Source: Opitutales bacterium
GTDB lineage: Bacteria > Verrucomicrobiota > Verrucomicrobiia > Opitutales > Seribacteraceae
Length of the DNA stretch: 64,000 nt
Reading direction: 5' to 3'
Assembly: GCA_029254745.1 (NCBI GenBank)
Contig: JAQWWZ010000059.1
Coordinates: forward strand, 62,001-126,000
Every line of letters starts with the position of its first letter. The first letter of the stretch is position 1. Below the pieces are notes generated by a model. It was not told where the DNA came from. It saw nothing but the letters and a program-made list of their open reading frames with translations, and searched no databases. Both the position numbers and the translations under genes were made by a program. Shown piece by piece: positions 38,461 through 48,848 of this stretch.

Positions 38461-40335
38461 TTAATGAAGCGACGCAGGCAAGGCATCAAGCGAGTACATT
38501 CCCTTAGGCCGGGTTTTTCCCGCGGCTAACATATCCATCGGTACAGGGTGCGAGACTAAAAAGTTTTTATCATCCACCAAATTAAAGAAATAATGGGTGG
38601 ATCCCTTGGGTAAAGTTCCATGTAAGCGATCTCCTGTAACCGAAGCGGAAGAAGTATACCACTCCTCGCTTTTCTCTCCTCCATTCAGGGTGTAAACAAT
38701 CTGACCGCTGGTTATTTTATTTCCATTTTCTTTAAACCGAACCCACACATTATTTTCTTTTTTTCCAGCTTCTATAACCTTGCATATTTCAGCTTTCCCT
38801 TTCAACGCACCCTTGTACGCTGGATTTAAATAAGGATAGGAGGCATTCATTGCATCCAATCGATCAAATAACTCCTTCCTCATCGACTTGGCCCGTTTGG
38901 GAAACTGTTTCGCCAAGTTTTCAGCTTCCTCGATGTCCACCCGTTTGGATGGATTTGGGTATTTTTCGTAGAGCTTAAAAAGTTCAACCTCGGGACGCCC
39001 CGGCATATAATTGTAGATCAATTTCCACCCTCCACGACGAAGTGTGGACTGTTGTGCGACACCATGAGGGAAATGCCAAACCATGGAATTTCTAACTTCT
39101 CCATTCTTTTCTCTGACCAAAGCCCCGTTGTTCGGGTTTTCACGAAGCAAAGTACTAATGTCACATCCGTCTAATTTTACAGATTGTGGCTGTTGGGTAC
39201 CTGTCCAACTAAGGATCGTGGGATAAAAATCAAGCCCGTTGATCATCACATTACTTTCCTTGCCTCTATTAACATCTGGGCCAGTAATCATTAATGGCAC
39301 CCGCACCCCACCCTCCCGGGCATTGATTTTACCCCGATCCAGAGGGAAGTTATCGGTGATAATTTCATTGGGCACCTTTTCCATTCCTCCATTGTCAGAA
39401 GTAAGGATAACATAGGTGTTTTCGATGAGTTTATGCCCGGGCCAGCGGGGATCCGGGGTTGCCTCTAAATAATGGATCAGCTGCCCCACATAATGATCAA
39501 GCATTTCAACCATGGCACAGTAATATGGATTCCTTTGCCCCTCCAGAGTCCAGCTACTTGGATCTTTGGGATATTCTACACCCAGTTTTTTACAATATTT
39601 AATCAGTAATTCCTGACTCCGTGTATGAATCGGTGTATGCACCAACCAGGCGGCATAATAGAGAAAAAATGGATTCTTTTTGTTTTCATCCATAAATCCG
39701 ATGGCGTCCAAAGTGGTTTGATCCTTAGGGAATCCATCTTGATCGAGCTTGTAAGGATCTTTTTTTGACTGAGTTGCAAAGCCAGTCAACCGATGAGGGC
39801 GCATCGCGGCACTTGCTCCAAGGTGACTTCGGGTAAAATCAAACCCCTGGTCCGAAGGCTTAGGAAAAGCATGGTGGTCAATGGCCATATGCCACTTACC
39901 GGTATGCCCTGATCTGTAGCCATTGGCGTTTAAAGCTTCAGCTATGGTTACTTCATCCAATTCCAGTCGGCCACTATACCAAGGGTCCATGACTGGATGG
40001 GCGGTTTTGCTGTAAGGTGTGGGAGGATTTCCGCCCACCACATGCGTCTTTTGCAGGACGGCTGGGTGCCGCCCGCTCATCATGGCACAACGGGTGGGTG
40101 CACAGGTGGGAGCCGGAGAATATCCCTGCCAAAACTTCACTCCTTTTGTGGCTAAGGTATCAATATGAGGAGTCTCCATGGGTGTGGGCGCATCAATGTC
40201 ATAACAGCCCACATCCTGCCAACCTAAGTCGTCAGCCAGGATTAAAACAATATTTGGCTTCAGAGGTCGCTCTTTAGATAGAAGAGTAATAAAGGGAATC
40301 AAAAATAATAAAAAAAATAATAGAAACTTGTTCAT
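38461..40335 (-). CDS. Sulfatase with C-terminal domain
   Basis: NIVLILADDLGWQDVGCYD; APTCAPTRCAMMSGRHP (CxPxR); LTSDNGG. Confidence 0.96.
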   Translation of the reverse strand: MNKFLLFFLLFLIPFITLLSKERPLKPNIVLILADDLGWQDVGCYDIDAPTPMETPHIDTLATKGVKFWQGYSPAPTCAPTRCAMMSGRHPAVLQKTHVVGGNPPTPYSKTAHPVMDPWYSGRLELDEVTIAEALNANGYRSGHTGKWHMAIDHHAFPKPSDQGFDFTRSHLGASAAMRPHRLTGFATQSKKDPYKLDQDGFPKDQTTLDAIGFMDENKKNPFFLYYAAWLVHTPIHTRSQELLIKYCKKLGVEYPKDPSSWTLEGQRNPYYCAMVEMLDHYVGQLIHYLEATPDPRWPGHKLIENTYVILTSDNGGMEKVPNEIITDNFPLDRGKINAREGGVRVPLMITGPDVNRGKESNVMINGLDFYPTILSWTGTQQPQSVKLDGCDISTLLRENPNNGALVREKNGEVRNSMVWHFPHGVAQQSTLRRGGWKLIYNYMPGRPEVELFKLYEKYPNPSKRVDIEEAENLAKQFPKRAKSMRKELFDRLDAMNASYPYLNPAYKGALKGKAEICKVIEAGKKENNVWVRFKENGNKITSGQIVYTLNGGEKSEEWYTSSASVTGDRLHGTLPKGSTHYFFNLVDDKNFLVSHPVPMDMLAAGKTRPKGMYSLDALPASLH

Positions 40336-40475
40336 GTAAAACGGATGAGATGCTTACGATTTAAAAAGCCAAATCATCTCCACGACTCCACATCCCTGCA
40401 ATCTCAAAACTGTTCACCAAAAGTCTTTTTTCAATTGCCAAGCATTTCTTCAACGATGAAAAGAAATATTGTTTT

Positions 40476-41987
40476 ATGAAAAAATATATCTCTCTCCTCC
40501 TTTTCCCTTTCTGTCTCCTTCCTCTACTTGGTGCCCAAAAGCCGAATATAATTTTCATCCTCACCGATGATCAGGGCTATGGGGATGTCAATGCCCATGG
40601 TCATCCTTATTTAAAGACTCCTCACATAAACCGCTTGCGTTCTGAAAGTGTAAGCTTTGACAATTTTTATGTCAGCCCATCCTGCTCCCCGACCCGGGCC
40701 GCCTTGCTCACAGGCATGCACGAATTTCGCAACGGCGTAACTCACACCATCATTCCCCGCCAGCAACTTCATGCAGAAGCAACCATTCTTCCTGAACTTT
40801 TAAATTCCGCCGGGTACATATCTGCCTTTATTGGAAAGTGGCACCTTGGCAGTAATCCTGGTCCGGAAAAAAGAGGGTTTACCTGGTGTTCCACCAATCA
40901 AGGAGGTCCGTTGAAACATTTTGATACTACCATGGTGAGAAACCGAAAACGTATTCAAACCCAGGGCTACCGGGAGGATGCGTTTTTCGATGAGGCCATG
41001 ACTTTCATTCAAGAAGCCAAGGAACAACCGTTTTTTTGCTACCTTGCAACCTATTCTCCACACACTCCACTGGATGCCCCCGATTCATTCATTCAACCCT
41101 TTCGGGATGCAGGACTCAATGATACCCACGCCACTTATTTAGCAATGATTGAAAACATTGACTACAACCTGGGCAGGCTGATGAAGTTCCTGCAAGATAC
41201 AAAACGGGACCAAAACACCATCGTGATTATGGTGAATGATAATGGGGTTACGGAAGGGCTCGATGTTTATAACGCCAATATGCGTGGACCGAAGTGCACA
41301 GCCTGGGAAGGAGGGACCCGGGCCTTTTCTTTTTGGCGATGGCCTGGGCAGTGGAAACCCAAGGTATTGGGAAACCTCACCTCCCACCTGGATGTATTAC
41401 CCACCCTATGCGAATTAGCGGGTGCCCCAATACCGGTACAGATAAAATCAAAGCTTGAAGGATTTAGTTTACTCCCCCTCTTAAAAAGTAACAAACCGCT
41501 TCAGAACTGGAATCAAGACCGTATCCTTTATCACCATGTTGCCCGGTGGCCAAGCGGCTTTGCCGAGATCCATAAATACACTATGGCTGGAGTCAGGCAG
41601 GGAAACCACTTAATGCTTCGGAGTTATCATTGTGGTAATGAGGATTGCCTGCAATATATGAGCCAGTGCCAAGCCCTGCGCATCGTGGAGCGTGGAGGTA
41701 AAAACCAGGTATATTCAAGGGGAACTGCCCAGTACCACTGGGGAGTAAGCCCACGGGATAAATGGGTTCTCTTTAATGTCAAAAAAGATCCGGGTTGTCG
41801 CGATGATTTAGCGGCTAAAAAACCGGAACTTATCGCCAGGCTATCCTCTTCCTATCAGCATTGGTGGGAGAAAACTTACCCTGAGATGATTGCTAAAGGT
41901 GGGGATCTTGGGGATCCCAACCAGGGAAGAAGAGCTTCCGCACGCGACAGAGAATGGAAAGCTAAAAAAGAAGCCAACGCTCGCTAA
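40476..41987 (+). CDS. Sulfatase
   Basis: NIIFILTDDQGYGDVNAHGHP; SPSCSPTRAALLTGMHEFRNGVTHTI (CxPxR). Confidence 0.96.
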   Translation: MKKYISLLLFPFCLLPLLGAQKPNIIFILTDDQGYGDVNAHGHPYLKTPHINRLRSESVSFDNFYVSPSCSPTRAALLTGMHEFRNGVTHTIIPRQQLHAEATILPELLNSAGYISAFIGKWHLGSNPGPEKRGFTWCSTNQGGPLKHFDTTMVRNRKRIQTQGYREDAFFDEAMTFIQEAKEQPFFCYLATYSPHTPLDAPDSFIQPFRDAGLNDTHATYLAMIENIDYNLGRLMKFLQDTKRDQNTIVIMVNDNGVTEGLDVYNANMRGPKCTAWEGGTRAFSFWRWPGQWKPKVLGNLTSHLDVLPTLCELAGAPIPVQIKSKLEGFSLLPLLKSNKPLQNWNQDRILYHHVARWPSGFAEIHKYTMAGVRQGNHLMLRSYHCGNEDCLQYMSQCQALRIVERGGKNQVYSRGTAQYHWGVSPRDKWVLFNVKKDPGCRDDLAAKKPELIARLSSSYQHWWEKTYPEMIAKGGDLGDPNQGRRASARDREWKAKKEANAR

Positions 41988-41988
41988 A

Positions 41989-43884
41989 TCATTTCGTCAC
42001 CCAGCGAAGGTTACGGAATGCTGGGGCTGTGCCCTTCCAATCAGCTCCAAGTTTCAAGGATTTTGCCTGGGAACCTCTGCCGGGATTGAGAGAAATTTTG
42101 GCATCAAGTTGCAATTCTTTAAGACCATGCCAGGAATCTAAAGTCTGGCCCTCCACATTTTTAAAGACAGGACACGGCAGAAGGATCGAGGTCCAAGTTC
42201 CTCCCCCCTTGATTTCAACTTCTGTGGCATAGCCGTCCAGTGCCAATATCATTTGATTTTGCTGGTCTGCCTGTACTTCCAGAAACAGCTTTGCACCTTG
42301 TGGCGCCTTCCATACGGGGTCGTATACCTTGTGGGTTTTGATCCCCCATTGCCCGGGTTTGTATGTAAACCATTCTTTCTGCCATTCTCCTTGAAAATCC
42401 TCGATCATAAGCCTTGAATCAAGAATTGTGCTTACCTTTGCACTTCTTAACTGGTCAGGTTTAATCAAGGCAGGCAGGGAGGAAAGAGTAAAAGACTTGG
42501 CGTCATAGGTTCCATAATAATAACCCGCGCCCCGAATGGGATTGGTAAGCTCATAGCTTACATTTGCATAAACCCAAAGAGGTAGATCTACGGAGTGAAC
42601 TGGTAACTTCGCCACCCACTTTCCCTTGTTTTGGCCAACTGGAGAATGGTGCCAGAACCGGTTTTTAGTGTTGGAGGAATTATCTTTTTTTCCGTCCACT
42701 TGCCCCTGTTGTGTATAAAAGACATCAATCGATGAAATTTTACGGGAATCATCGACAACAATCGTCACCTCTGGAGACTTCCCCTTCGCCAATTTAACAT
42801 CGATTTTGGGGCCCGCAGGTACTTGACTGCCTCCCTTGAGGTATTGATCAAACCAAATTTGGGTACCCACCTCGTAAGGTGCGGTGTCCTGATGATTGTG
42901 ATGAGGAGCGCAGCTCACTCGCCATCTGTCAGTTTTAATTTCTTCAATTGCTGTAGGCAGATCATTAATTCTCCCATGAAAATCATTGGCCGGGCTCAAA
43001 AACATGATAGGACAGGAAATGTTTTTCAGGTTGGATGGATCGCTCACAGTCGCTAGGTGTAAGGGGTCATCTGTATAACGGTCACTCATCCCACCACAGG
43101 ATGGGACCGCGGCTTTTACCCGGGAGTCTGATCCTGCGGTGGCAACTGTTAGTTTTCCGCCCATGGAATGCCCGTATACCCCGAGCTTTGACCCATCCAC
43201 TTCTGGTTGCCTTTCTAAAAAAGTCAGCCCTCTTCGCGCCGCCAGTGTAACTAAAAACCAGGCATTGTTGCGTGGAGATTTGACTGGGTCCAGAGTCCAC
43301 TCCTCGACCGGTATGGAAGGAAAGGCATCTTTCCCATACCGGCTCGGTGCATGATAGGCATCCAATGCCCCCCAATCGGTGGTAAGTTTATACCTTGGGT
43401 CGCTGGTTTTTGCTTCCCAAAACAGTTTCACTTCAGCAGGAGACACACGGTATTGGGGAGCTGAAATTCGCCCGGCCCAGGCAATCGATAAAGTGGCATA
43501 ACCCCGCTTGGCATTGGTCAACGGTGCATTACGGTCTGCGTATTGCCCGCCACCGTGTATTTGAAGTATTCCTGGAATCTTTTTAGCTCCTTTGGGGTAT
43601 CCGTAAATCCCCGCCATCATTGCTCTTTTACCTTTGAATACACCAATTCGATAACGTAAAACTTGCAGGACAACCTCGCCCTCTTCCCATTGGTGAAGAA
43701 CTTCCACATCCAAGGGTTCTTTTCGCGGATCAAATCCTTCCCACATTTCAGCGTAAGTTGAAGGTACGACATCCCCCACTGAAACCGGTAAGGTTTCAAA
43801 GGAATCTTCTTTATTTCCTTTTAAAAAGAGGAAACTCAGGAAGAACAGCAGAAATAAAGACGAGATATGAATGGATGGAAACAT
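41989..43884 (-). CDS. Alpha/beta hydrolase, acetylxylan-esterase/dienelactone-hydrolase-like, secreted
   Basis: LGVYGHSMGGKLTVATAGSDSRVKAAVPSCGG (GxSxG nucleophile elbow); signal peptide. Confidence 0.85.
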   Translation of the reverse strand: MFPSIHISSLFLLFFLSFLFLKGNKEDSFETLPVSVGDVVPSTYAEMWEGFDPRKEPLDVEVLHQWEEGEVVLQVLRYRIGVFKGKRAMMAGIYGYPKGAKKIPGILQIHGGGQYADRNAPLTNAKRGYATLSIAWAGRISAPQYRVSPAEVKLFWEAKTSDPRYKLTTDWGALDAYHAPSRYGKDAFPSIPVEEWTLDPVKSPRNNAWFLVTLAARRGLTFLERQPEVDGSKLGVYGHSMGGKLTVATAGSDSRVKAAVPSCGGMSDRYTDDPLHLATVSDPSNLKNISCPIMFLSPANDFHGRINDLPTAIEEIKTDRWRVSCAPHHNHQDTAPYEVGTQIWFDQYLKGGSQVPAGPKIDVKLAKGKSPEVTIVVDDSRKISSIDVFYTQQGQVDGKKDNSSNTKNRFWHHSPVGQNKGKWVAKLPVHSVDLPLWVYANVSYELTNPIRGAGYYYGTYDAKSFTLSSLPALIKPDQLRSAKVSTILDSRLMIEDFQGEWQKEWFTYKPGQWGIKTHKVYDPVWKAPQGAKLFLEVQADQQNQMILALDGYATEVEIKGGGTWTSILLPCPVFKNVEGQTLDSWHGLKELQLDAKISLNPGRGSQAKSLKLGADWKGTAPAFRNLRWVTK

Positions 43885-43939
43885 TCAGCCTTTAAAAAAG
43901 ATAAACTCTCTTTTGGCAATCTAAGGGAAGGCTAACAGC

Positions 43940-45154
43940 TTATTTTATTTCAGTAAGATCGTTATAGCTCGTCCCCATGGTCACTTCAATGTGCGAAGGA
44001 AACGGGTTGGTGGCGTAGCAAAGTTTGTAATTCTCGAGAACTGCCAAAAACTCGTCGGTAACCACCGTTCCTCGAGGCGCAATGAGGTAGCCATTGGACA
44101 TCCGTAGATCATCCTTTATTCGCATTCCTGGGGAAAGTTCTTTGAGCTCAACCGAACAAACCTGGGGACCGCCATCCGCATAAGGTCTTACTTTACTAAG
44201 AGCCTCCAAACCACCGGGTAAGTAAATGCTACGATTTTTAAGCAACCATTCAAATATCATCGGCCTGGCATGGCCCATACTTGCGACTTCGTCGTAGTTT
44301 TTAGACAAACGGATAACCGAGGCTAAGATTCTTGTATCCCGATCTTCCTTCGCATGAGAATCAAAGTTTTGATCCACATATTTTACAACCTTAATTACTT
44401 CATCAAGTCGGGGAATCCCTTCAAGCATAGACTCGGTAAGCCCGGGAAGTCTAGCGATTACATCAGTCAACCCTGGGGCCACTTCCTGATTGTTATATAC
44501 TTTTTCCTGCACTTCCTCAGGCAAAGATAAGTAACCGAGGTAATAAAATGTGACTGCCAGTTCCAAGCGCCAGGATTTAGAGATTCCCAATTCAGTGGCA
44601 AGTTGAAAAGCAAGCCTTTTAACCCGTAGAGCTCGGCCAAAATACAAAGGTTTGGAAGCGGAAAGTAAGGAGGTCATAGCACGAATCGCCCCATTCATCG
44701 TTTCCGTAAGCATATCTGTCTCTGCCCGTAAGGTCCGAAATTGTTTCAGGGCTTCGAGAAGATGATCTTTTAATTCATCCCCATTACAAGGTTTTGCTAA
44801 AAGACGAAAAATGTTTCCATTCCGTACAGCTTGGGCGGCCGAATCAAAATTAGTCGCTCCCGTTAAAAGCATGGCCACAACATCCTGATCCAATTTCCGA
44901 ATTTCAGCCAGAAATTCTGCTCCATTCATTTGGGGCATCATAAAATCAAACACTACCACCGCAAAAGGACCCTCTTTTTGGAAAATATCTAGGCCTTCCA
45001 TTCCCGATGATGCAAAGCACAAATTAAATTGCCTGCCAAGAGTAAGTTTGAAAGCACTTAGAATTGAACTTTCATCATCAACAAAGAGGATTTTATCACT
45101 TTGCGATTTAACAATCATGCTTTCAAGCTGACACAGCTTTAAAGATGAAGTCAA
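43940..45154 (-). CDS. Response regulator with a degenerate HD-GYP-like output domain
   Basis: Receiver ILFVDDESSILSAFKLTL...VVVFDFMMPQMNG...LLAKPCNGDEL, then ELAVTFYYLGYLSLPEEV where HD-GYP proteins have LHDIGKIGIPEE. Confidence 0.85.
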   Translation of the reverse strand: MTSSLKLCQLESMIVKSQSDKILFVDDESSILSAFKLTLGRQFNLCFASSGMEGLDIFQKEGPFAVVVFDFMMPQMNGAEFLAEIRKLDQDVVAMLLTGATNFDSAAQAVRNGNIFRLLAKPCNGDELKDHLLEALKQFRTLRAETDMLTETMNGAIRAMTSLLSASKPLYFGRALRVKRLAFQLATELGISKSWRLELAVTFYYLGYLSLPEEVQEKVYNNQEVAPGLTDVIARLPGLTESMLEGIPRLDEVIKVVKYVDQNFDSHAKEDRDTRILASVIRLSKNYDEVASMGHARPMIFEWLLKNRSIYLPGGLEALSKVRPYADGGPQVCSVELKELSPGMRIKDDLRMSNGYLIAPRGTVVTDEFLAVLENYKLCYATNPFPSHIEVTMGTSYNDLTEIK

Positions 45155-45278
45155 ATGATAACATTTAGTAATTTCCTTACACTTGCCTGTCTTTTTATTT
45201 CAAAGACTACACTTTATTGCTTTACACGAGTAAGACTATGAATTCTTTTGGGTACTGACCTTTCACACTTTCAATTTC

Positions 45279-46373
45279 ATGACCTGTTTAAAAAAGCCTT
45301 TCCCTCTCATCTGTTCTTCTCTGATGGCAATCCTTCCCCTCTGGAACGCTCTTGGTGAGGACTATTCAAAAAAAGGTTACCTTACCTTTAACGCAAAACC
45401 GCTGGGATCGGAAGAACGACCGCTTATCCTGCGCACCTACTGCCCGGAACCAAAACTAGACCGGAACCATGTACTGGGGAACCACTCCAGGGGTACGAAA
45501 GTTGCCAGATACAGTGCCCGGAGCGGCAAGGAAAGTGATAAAGCAATCTCCCCAATTAACGGAATTCCTGCCGCCATTGCAGTCAATCTGGGTAAAAAGC
45601 TATCCTATGTTTGGGACACAACTGAATGCCGGTTACTCTATGCCTGGACGGATGGATTCTTAGATATGAAAAATTACTGGGGAAATCAGGCAGGCGGTCG
45701 ACGCAAAGGGTTTGGGTATGTTCCCGAACTTTATGGGTTTCTTTTCTATAAAGCACAGGGTAAACACCCCATTCATATCAACGGAAAATCCATTGCCGAG
45801 CTGGGTGCCCTAAAATATTTGGGATATGAAATCGATGAAAGCAAGCAGCCGGTGTTTTCATATTTGGCAGGCAAGCACTCTCTTGAATTTACCCCCCGCA
45901 GTGGCCCCGGAAAACAAACCCTCAAGCTAACTGTATCAACTGGAGGAAAGGAAATGATCACTTTCAATTCACCCAAAACCCAGGTCAAAGAAATGAGCTC
46001 GGAGCCTGGTAAACTTGTGGTGGTGGTTCGACCCAACGCGGGAGACCGCTACTCTTCGGATAGAAAAGTGGTTGCCATTAAAGAAGCATCTTTAGCCAAA
46101 GGAGAGGAACTTTATAATAGCATGGGATGTGTGGCCTGCCATACCACTGATGGCGGACTGAACCACGGTCCCACCTTTAAGGGACTAGCTGGTAGCCATC
46201 GTGAATTCATTTCCGCAAAAGCACAAAAGGCGGACGATGCCTACCTGATTGAATCGATTCAAAACCCGAGTGCTAAGACCGTAAAGGGCTATCTTTTAGG
46301 AATGATGCCACCTTATCAACTGCAACCACTGGAGTATGAATCTCTGGTTCTATTTATTAAAACTTGCAAGTAG
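45279..46373 (+). CDS. Secreted cytochrome c domain protein
   Basis: GCVACHTTDGGLNHGPTFKGLAG (CxxCH) and distal MMPPYQL ligand region. Confidence 0.88.
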   Translation: MTCLKKPFPLICSSLMAILPLWNALGEDYSKKGYLTFNAKPLGSEERPLILRTYCPEPKLDRNHVLGNHSRGTKVARYSARSGKESDKAISPINGIPAAIAVNLGKKLSYVWDTTECRLLYAWTDGFLDMKNYWGNQAGGRRKGFGYVPELYGFLFYKAQGKHPIHINGKSIAELGALKYLGYEIDESKQPVFSYLAGKHSLEFTPRSGPGKQTLKLTVSTGGKEMITFNSPKTQVKEMSSEPGKLVVVVRPNAGDRYSSDRKVVAIKEASLAKGEELYNSMGCVACHTTDGGLNHGPTFKGLAGSHREFISAKAQKADDAYLIESIQNPSAKTVKGYLLGMMPPYQLQPLEYESLVLFIKTCK

Positions 46374-46382
46374 ACCGTCCTT

Positions 46383-48830
46383 ATGAAATCGATTTCCCGC
46401 TTCCTTCTACTCTTTCTCTTTTTTTCAAACTTTGGTTGGGCCAAAAGCTATCTCTTGGAGGATGTCCCCTTCCCGAAGGATCTACCTCCGGAGATTGGTG
46501 ACCTTGCCTTTGATCAAGATGGTAAGCTTTATGCCTGCCTGCGCCGTGGGGATGTTTTGGTAAGTCATCCCGGCAAGGATTTATCAAAGATTGAATGGAA
46601 AGTGTTTGCCACAGGCTTGCACAACGGCATGGGCATGGAAGTCATTGCTCCCGGCAAAGTTGTTGTCAGCCAGATGGGGGAGCTCACCCTTATTGAAGAC
46701 CTGGACAGGGATGGTGTGGCTGACCAATACCTCAACCTGTGCTCCGATTTTGGATTAAGTGGAAACTACCATGAAACCAATGCCATTTGCCCGGACGGAG
46801 AAGGCGGTTATTACCTTGCGCTGGGTACGGCTTCCCACAATGGCCCCACCTTTTACACCTCCCGCGGTGAATATAATCATGATGGAAGAAGGGGCCGAAA
46901 CTTCTCGGCAGTTAAATACAAAGGGTATGTACTGCATTGTAAAAAAGATGGGAGCCTTAGGCCATACGCCAATGGATTCCGAATGCACAATGGGATTGCC
47001 CAAGATGAAAGTGGAAATTTGTGGTGCGGAGACAACCAGGGAGACTGGCGTGGAGGATCCCCGATCTATCGGGTAAAAAAAGACGGGTTCCATGGGCATC
47101 CATCCAGCCTTATCTGGGATGAACGCTATGACCCTTTTGGTATGCCCTTATTTTATCCACGCAAACTACTGGACGAACTTTATGACAAACCGGCCATGGA
47201 ACTGCCCCGCAATATGATGCACTCTCCGGGAGAACCCATGGTGATTACCTCCACTGAGTTCGGGCCTTTTTACGGACAGATGCTGGTACCTGATGAAAAT
47301 GGAAGACGCATTGTACGCTTAATGCCGGAAGAAGTCGACAGTGCCTGGCAGGGTGCTGCGGCTCTCTTCTATGAAAATGCAAATCTTCGTGCTGGAGGCG
47401 TACGCATTGCTCCATCTCCCGATGGCAAATCGATTTACTACGGATCCACCACCCGGGGCTGGCAGCGACCCGATGAAGGCATCCAGCGGATCACATACAG
47501 TGACAAGACACCTTTTCACATACAGTCCTGCTCGCTAAGTATCGATGGATTCAGGGTAAAGTTTACCGAACCTCTAGCTCATTCACAGAATCTTGCTCAA
47601 AATATAAAAATACGAAGCTATCGCTTTGAGTATGGATACAGGTACGGTTCTAGAGAGTTGGATAAGAAAAACCATAAAATCCTTGGGGTTCAAAAACTGG
47701 ATGATACCGATAACCCAACCTGGGAGATTTCGATTGAAAAGCTTTCCCCTGCTAGAGTTTACGAATTATCATTTTCCGTGAAGTCTGTCAGCGGTTCGAA
47801 AATGATAAGCCCTTTTGTGCAATACACTGTCCAAAGACTAAGAAGACCGGAAACCGACTTTCCTGCCCGTATATCAGAAACCAAAAGGGGGCTGGAAGTT
47901 AGCCTCGGAGGCAAACCTTTTGCAACCTATGACACCACATCTTCCAACAAACCAATCATTTGGCAGGTTATCGGACCGAATGGCCAGAACATGCTGCGTG
48001 ACTGGCCGCTCAAAAAAGACACGCCGGGTGAGGCTCATGATCACATTCATCATCAGGGGATTTTCTTTGCTCATGAGAAAATAAGCGGAGCAAATTTCTG
48101 GCATATTGACCGACCAAATTCAGGGTCGATCGAGCAAAGAAGACTGATCGATACACGGTCCGGCAAAGACCGAGCGATGATCAAAACTTTAAATGCCTGG
48201 AAAAACAAGAAGGGAACGACCCTCGCGGCCGACACCCGCACCCTCACCTTTTTTGGAGATGCCACATCCAGAACCATTGACTTGGAATTCATTCTTCATG
48301 CCACCAATGGCCCGGTGCAGATTGATCCCTATAAAGATGGAGTATTTGCCATCCGTACCCATCCAGACCTCCGTCTTAAGCCAAGCCCAAAGGATGGAGT
48401 AAAAGAAGTATTTGGGCAGGCCCTCAATAGCGAGGGCAACCATGCCAAAGCAGTCTGGGGGAAGCGGGCAGACTGGGTGCATTACTTTGGTGCTGTTGAT
48501 GGCAAACCCGCCGGCATTGCTTTTCTTAGTCATCCCACCAATCCATCGAAAGGAAACCAAAAGGGATGGTGGCACGCCCGGGACTATGGTCTGATCTCCG
48601 CCAACCCTTTTGCCCCGGAAAAAATCAAAGGAGATGGGGGAAGGACTATTCCCAAAGGACAGTCTCTCGGGTTCCGTTATCAAATTATCTTCCACTCATA
48701 TGACAAACATGAGGATGCCAAAATTGAGGAAAGATTTACCGAGTATGCCAAGACACCAGCTCATCCCACTTCGATGATGCCACCCCACCCGGGTTACCCC
48801 GAAGACTACCTCTCCAAAAACTCCAAATAG
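46383..48830 (+). CDS. Fusion: sorbosone-dehydrogenase-like beta-propeller + PmoA (DUF6807-like) domain
   Basis: N-term GDLAFDQDGKLYACLRRGDVLV.., HNGIAQDESGNLWCGDNQGDW; C-term PIIWQVIGPNGQNMLRDWPLKKDTPGEAHDHIHHQGIFFAHEKISGANFWH. Confidence 0.87.
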   Translation: MKSISRFLLLFLFFSNFGWAKSYLLEDVPFPKDLPPEIGDLAFDQDGKLYACLRRGDVLVSHPGKDLSKIEWKVFATGLHNGMGMEVIAPGKVVVSQMGELTLIEDLDRDGVADQYLNLCSDFGLSGNYHETNAICPDGEGGYYLALGTASHNGPTFYTSRGEYNHDGRRGRNFSAVKYKGYVLHCKKDGSLRPYANGFRMHNGIAQDESGNLWCGDNQGDWRGGSPIYRVKKDGFHGHPSSLIWDERYDPFGMPLFYPRKLLDELYDKPAMELPRNMMHSPGEPMVITSTEFGPFYGQMLVPDENGRRIVRLMPEEVDSAWQGAAALFYENANLRAGGVRIAPSPDGKSIYYGSTTRGWQRPDEGIQRITYSDKTPFHIQSCSLSIDGFRVKFTEPLAHSQNLAQNIKIRSYRFEYGYRYGSRELDKKNHKILGVQKLDDTDNPTWEISIEKLSPARVYELSFSVKSVSGSKMISPFVQYTVQRLRRPETDFPARISETKRGLEVSLGGKPFATYDTTSSNKPIIWQVIGPNGQNMLRDWPLKKDTPGEAHDHIHHQGIFFAHEKISGANFWHIDRPNSGSIEQRRLIDTRSGKDRAMIKTLNAWKNKKGTTLAADTRTLTFFGDATSRTIDLEFILHATNGPVQIDPYKDGVFAIRTHPDLRLKPSPKDGVKEVFGQALNSEGNHAKAVWGKRADWVHYFGAVDGKPAGIAFLSHPTNPSKGNQKGWWHARDYGLISANPFAPEKIKGDGGRTIPKGQSLGFRYQIIFHSYDKHEDAKIEERFTEYAKTPAHPTSMMPPHPGYPEDYLSKNSK

Positions 48831-48848
48831 TCCCTCAACTCTTACATC

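Noticed and set aside
46755-47099. Antisense ORFs on both strands within the sorbosone-dehydrogenase-like region
   Set aside because: Overlap confidently coding sequence; no signal peptide, domain or start-site support.
48189-48695. 168-aa antisense ORF inside the PmoA fusion gene
   Set aside because: It is antisense to strong PmoA-like coding sequence; composition looks like a shadow ORF.
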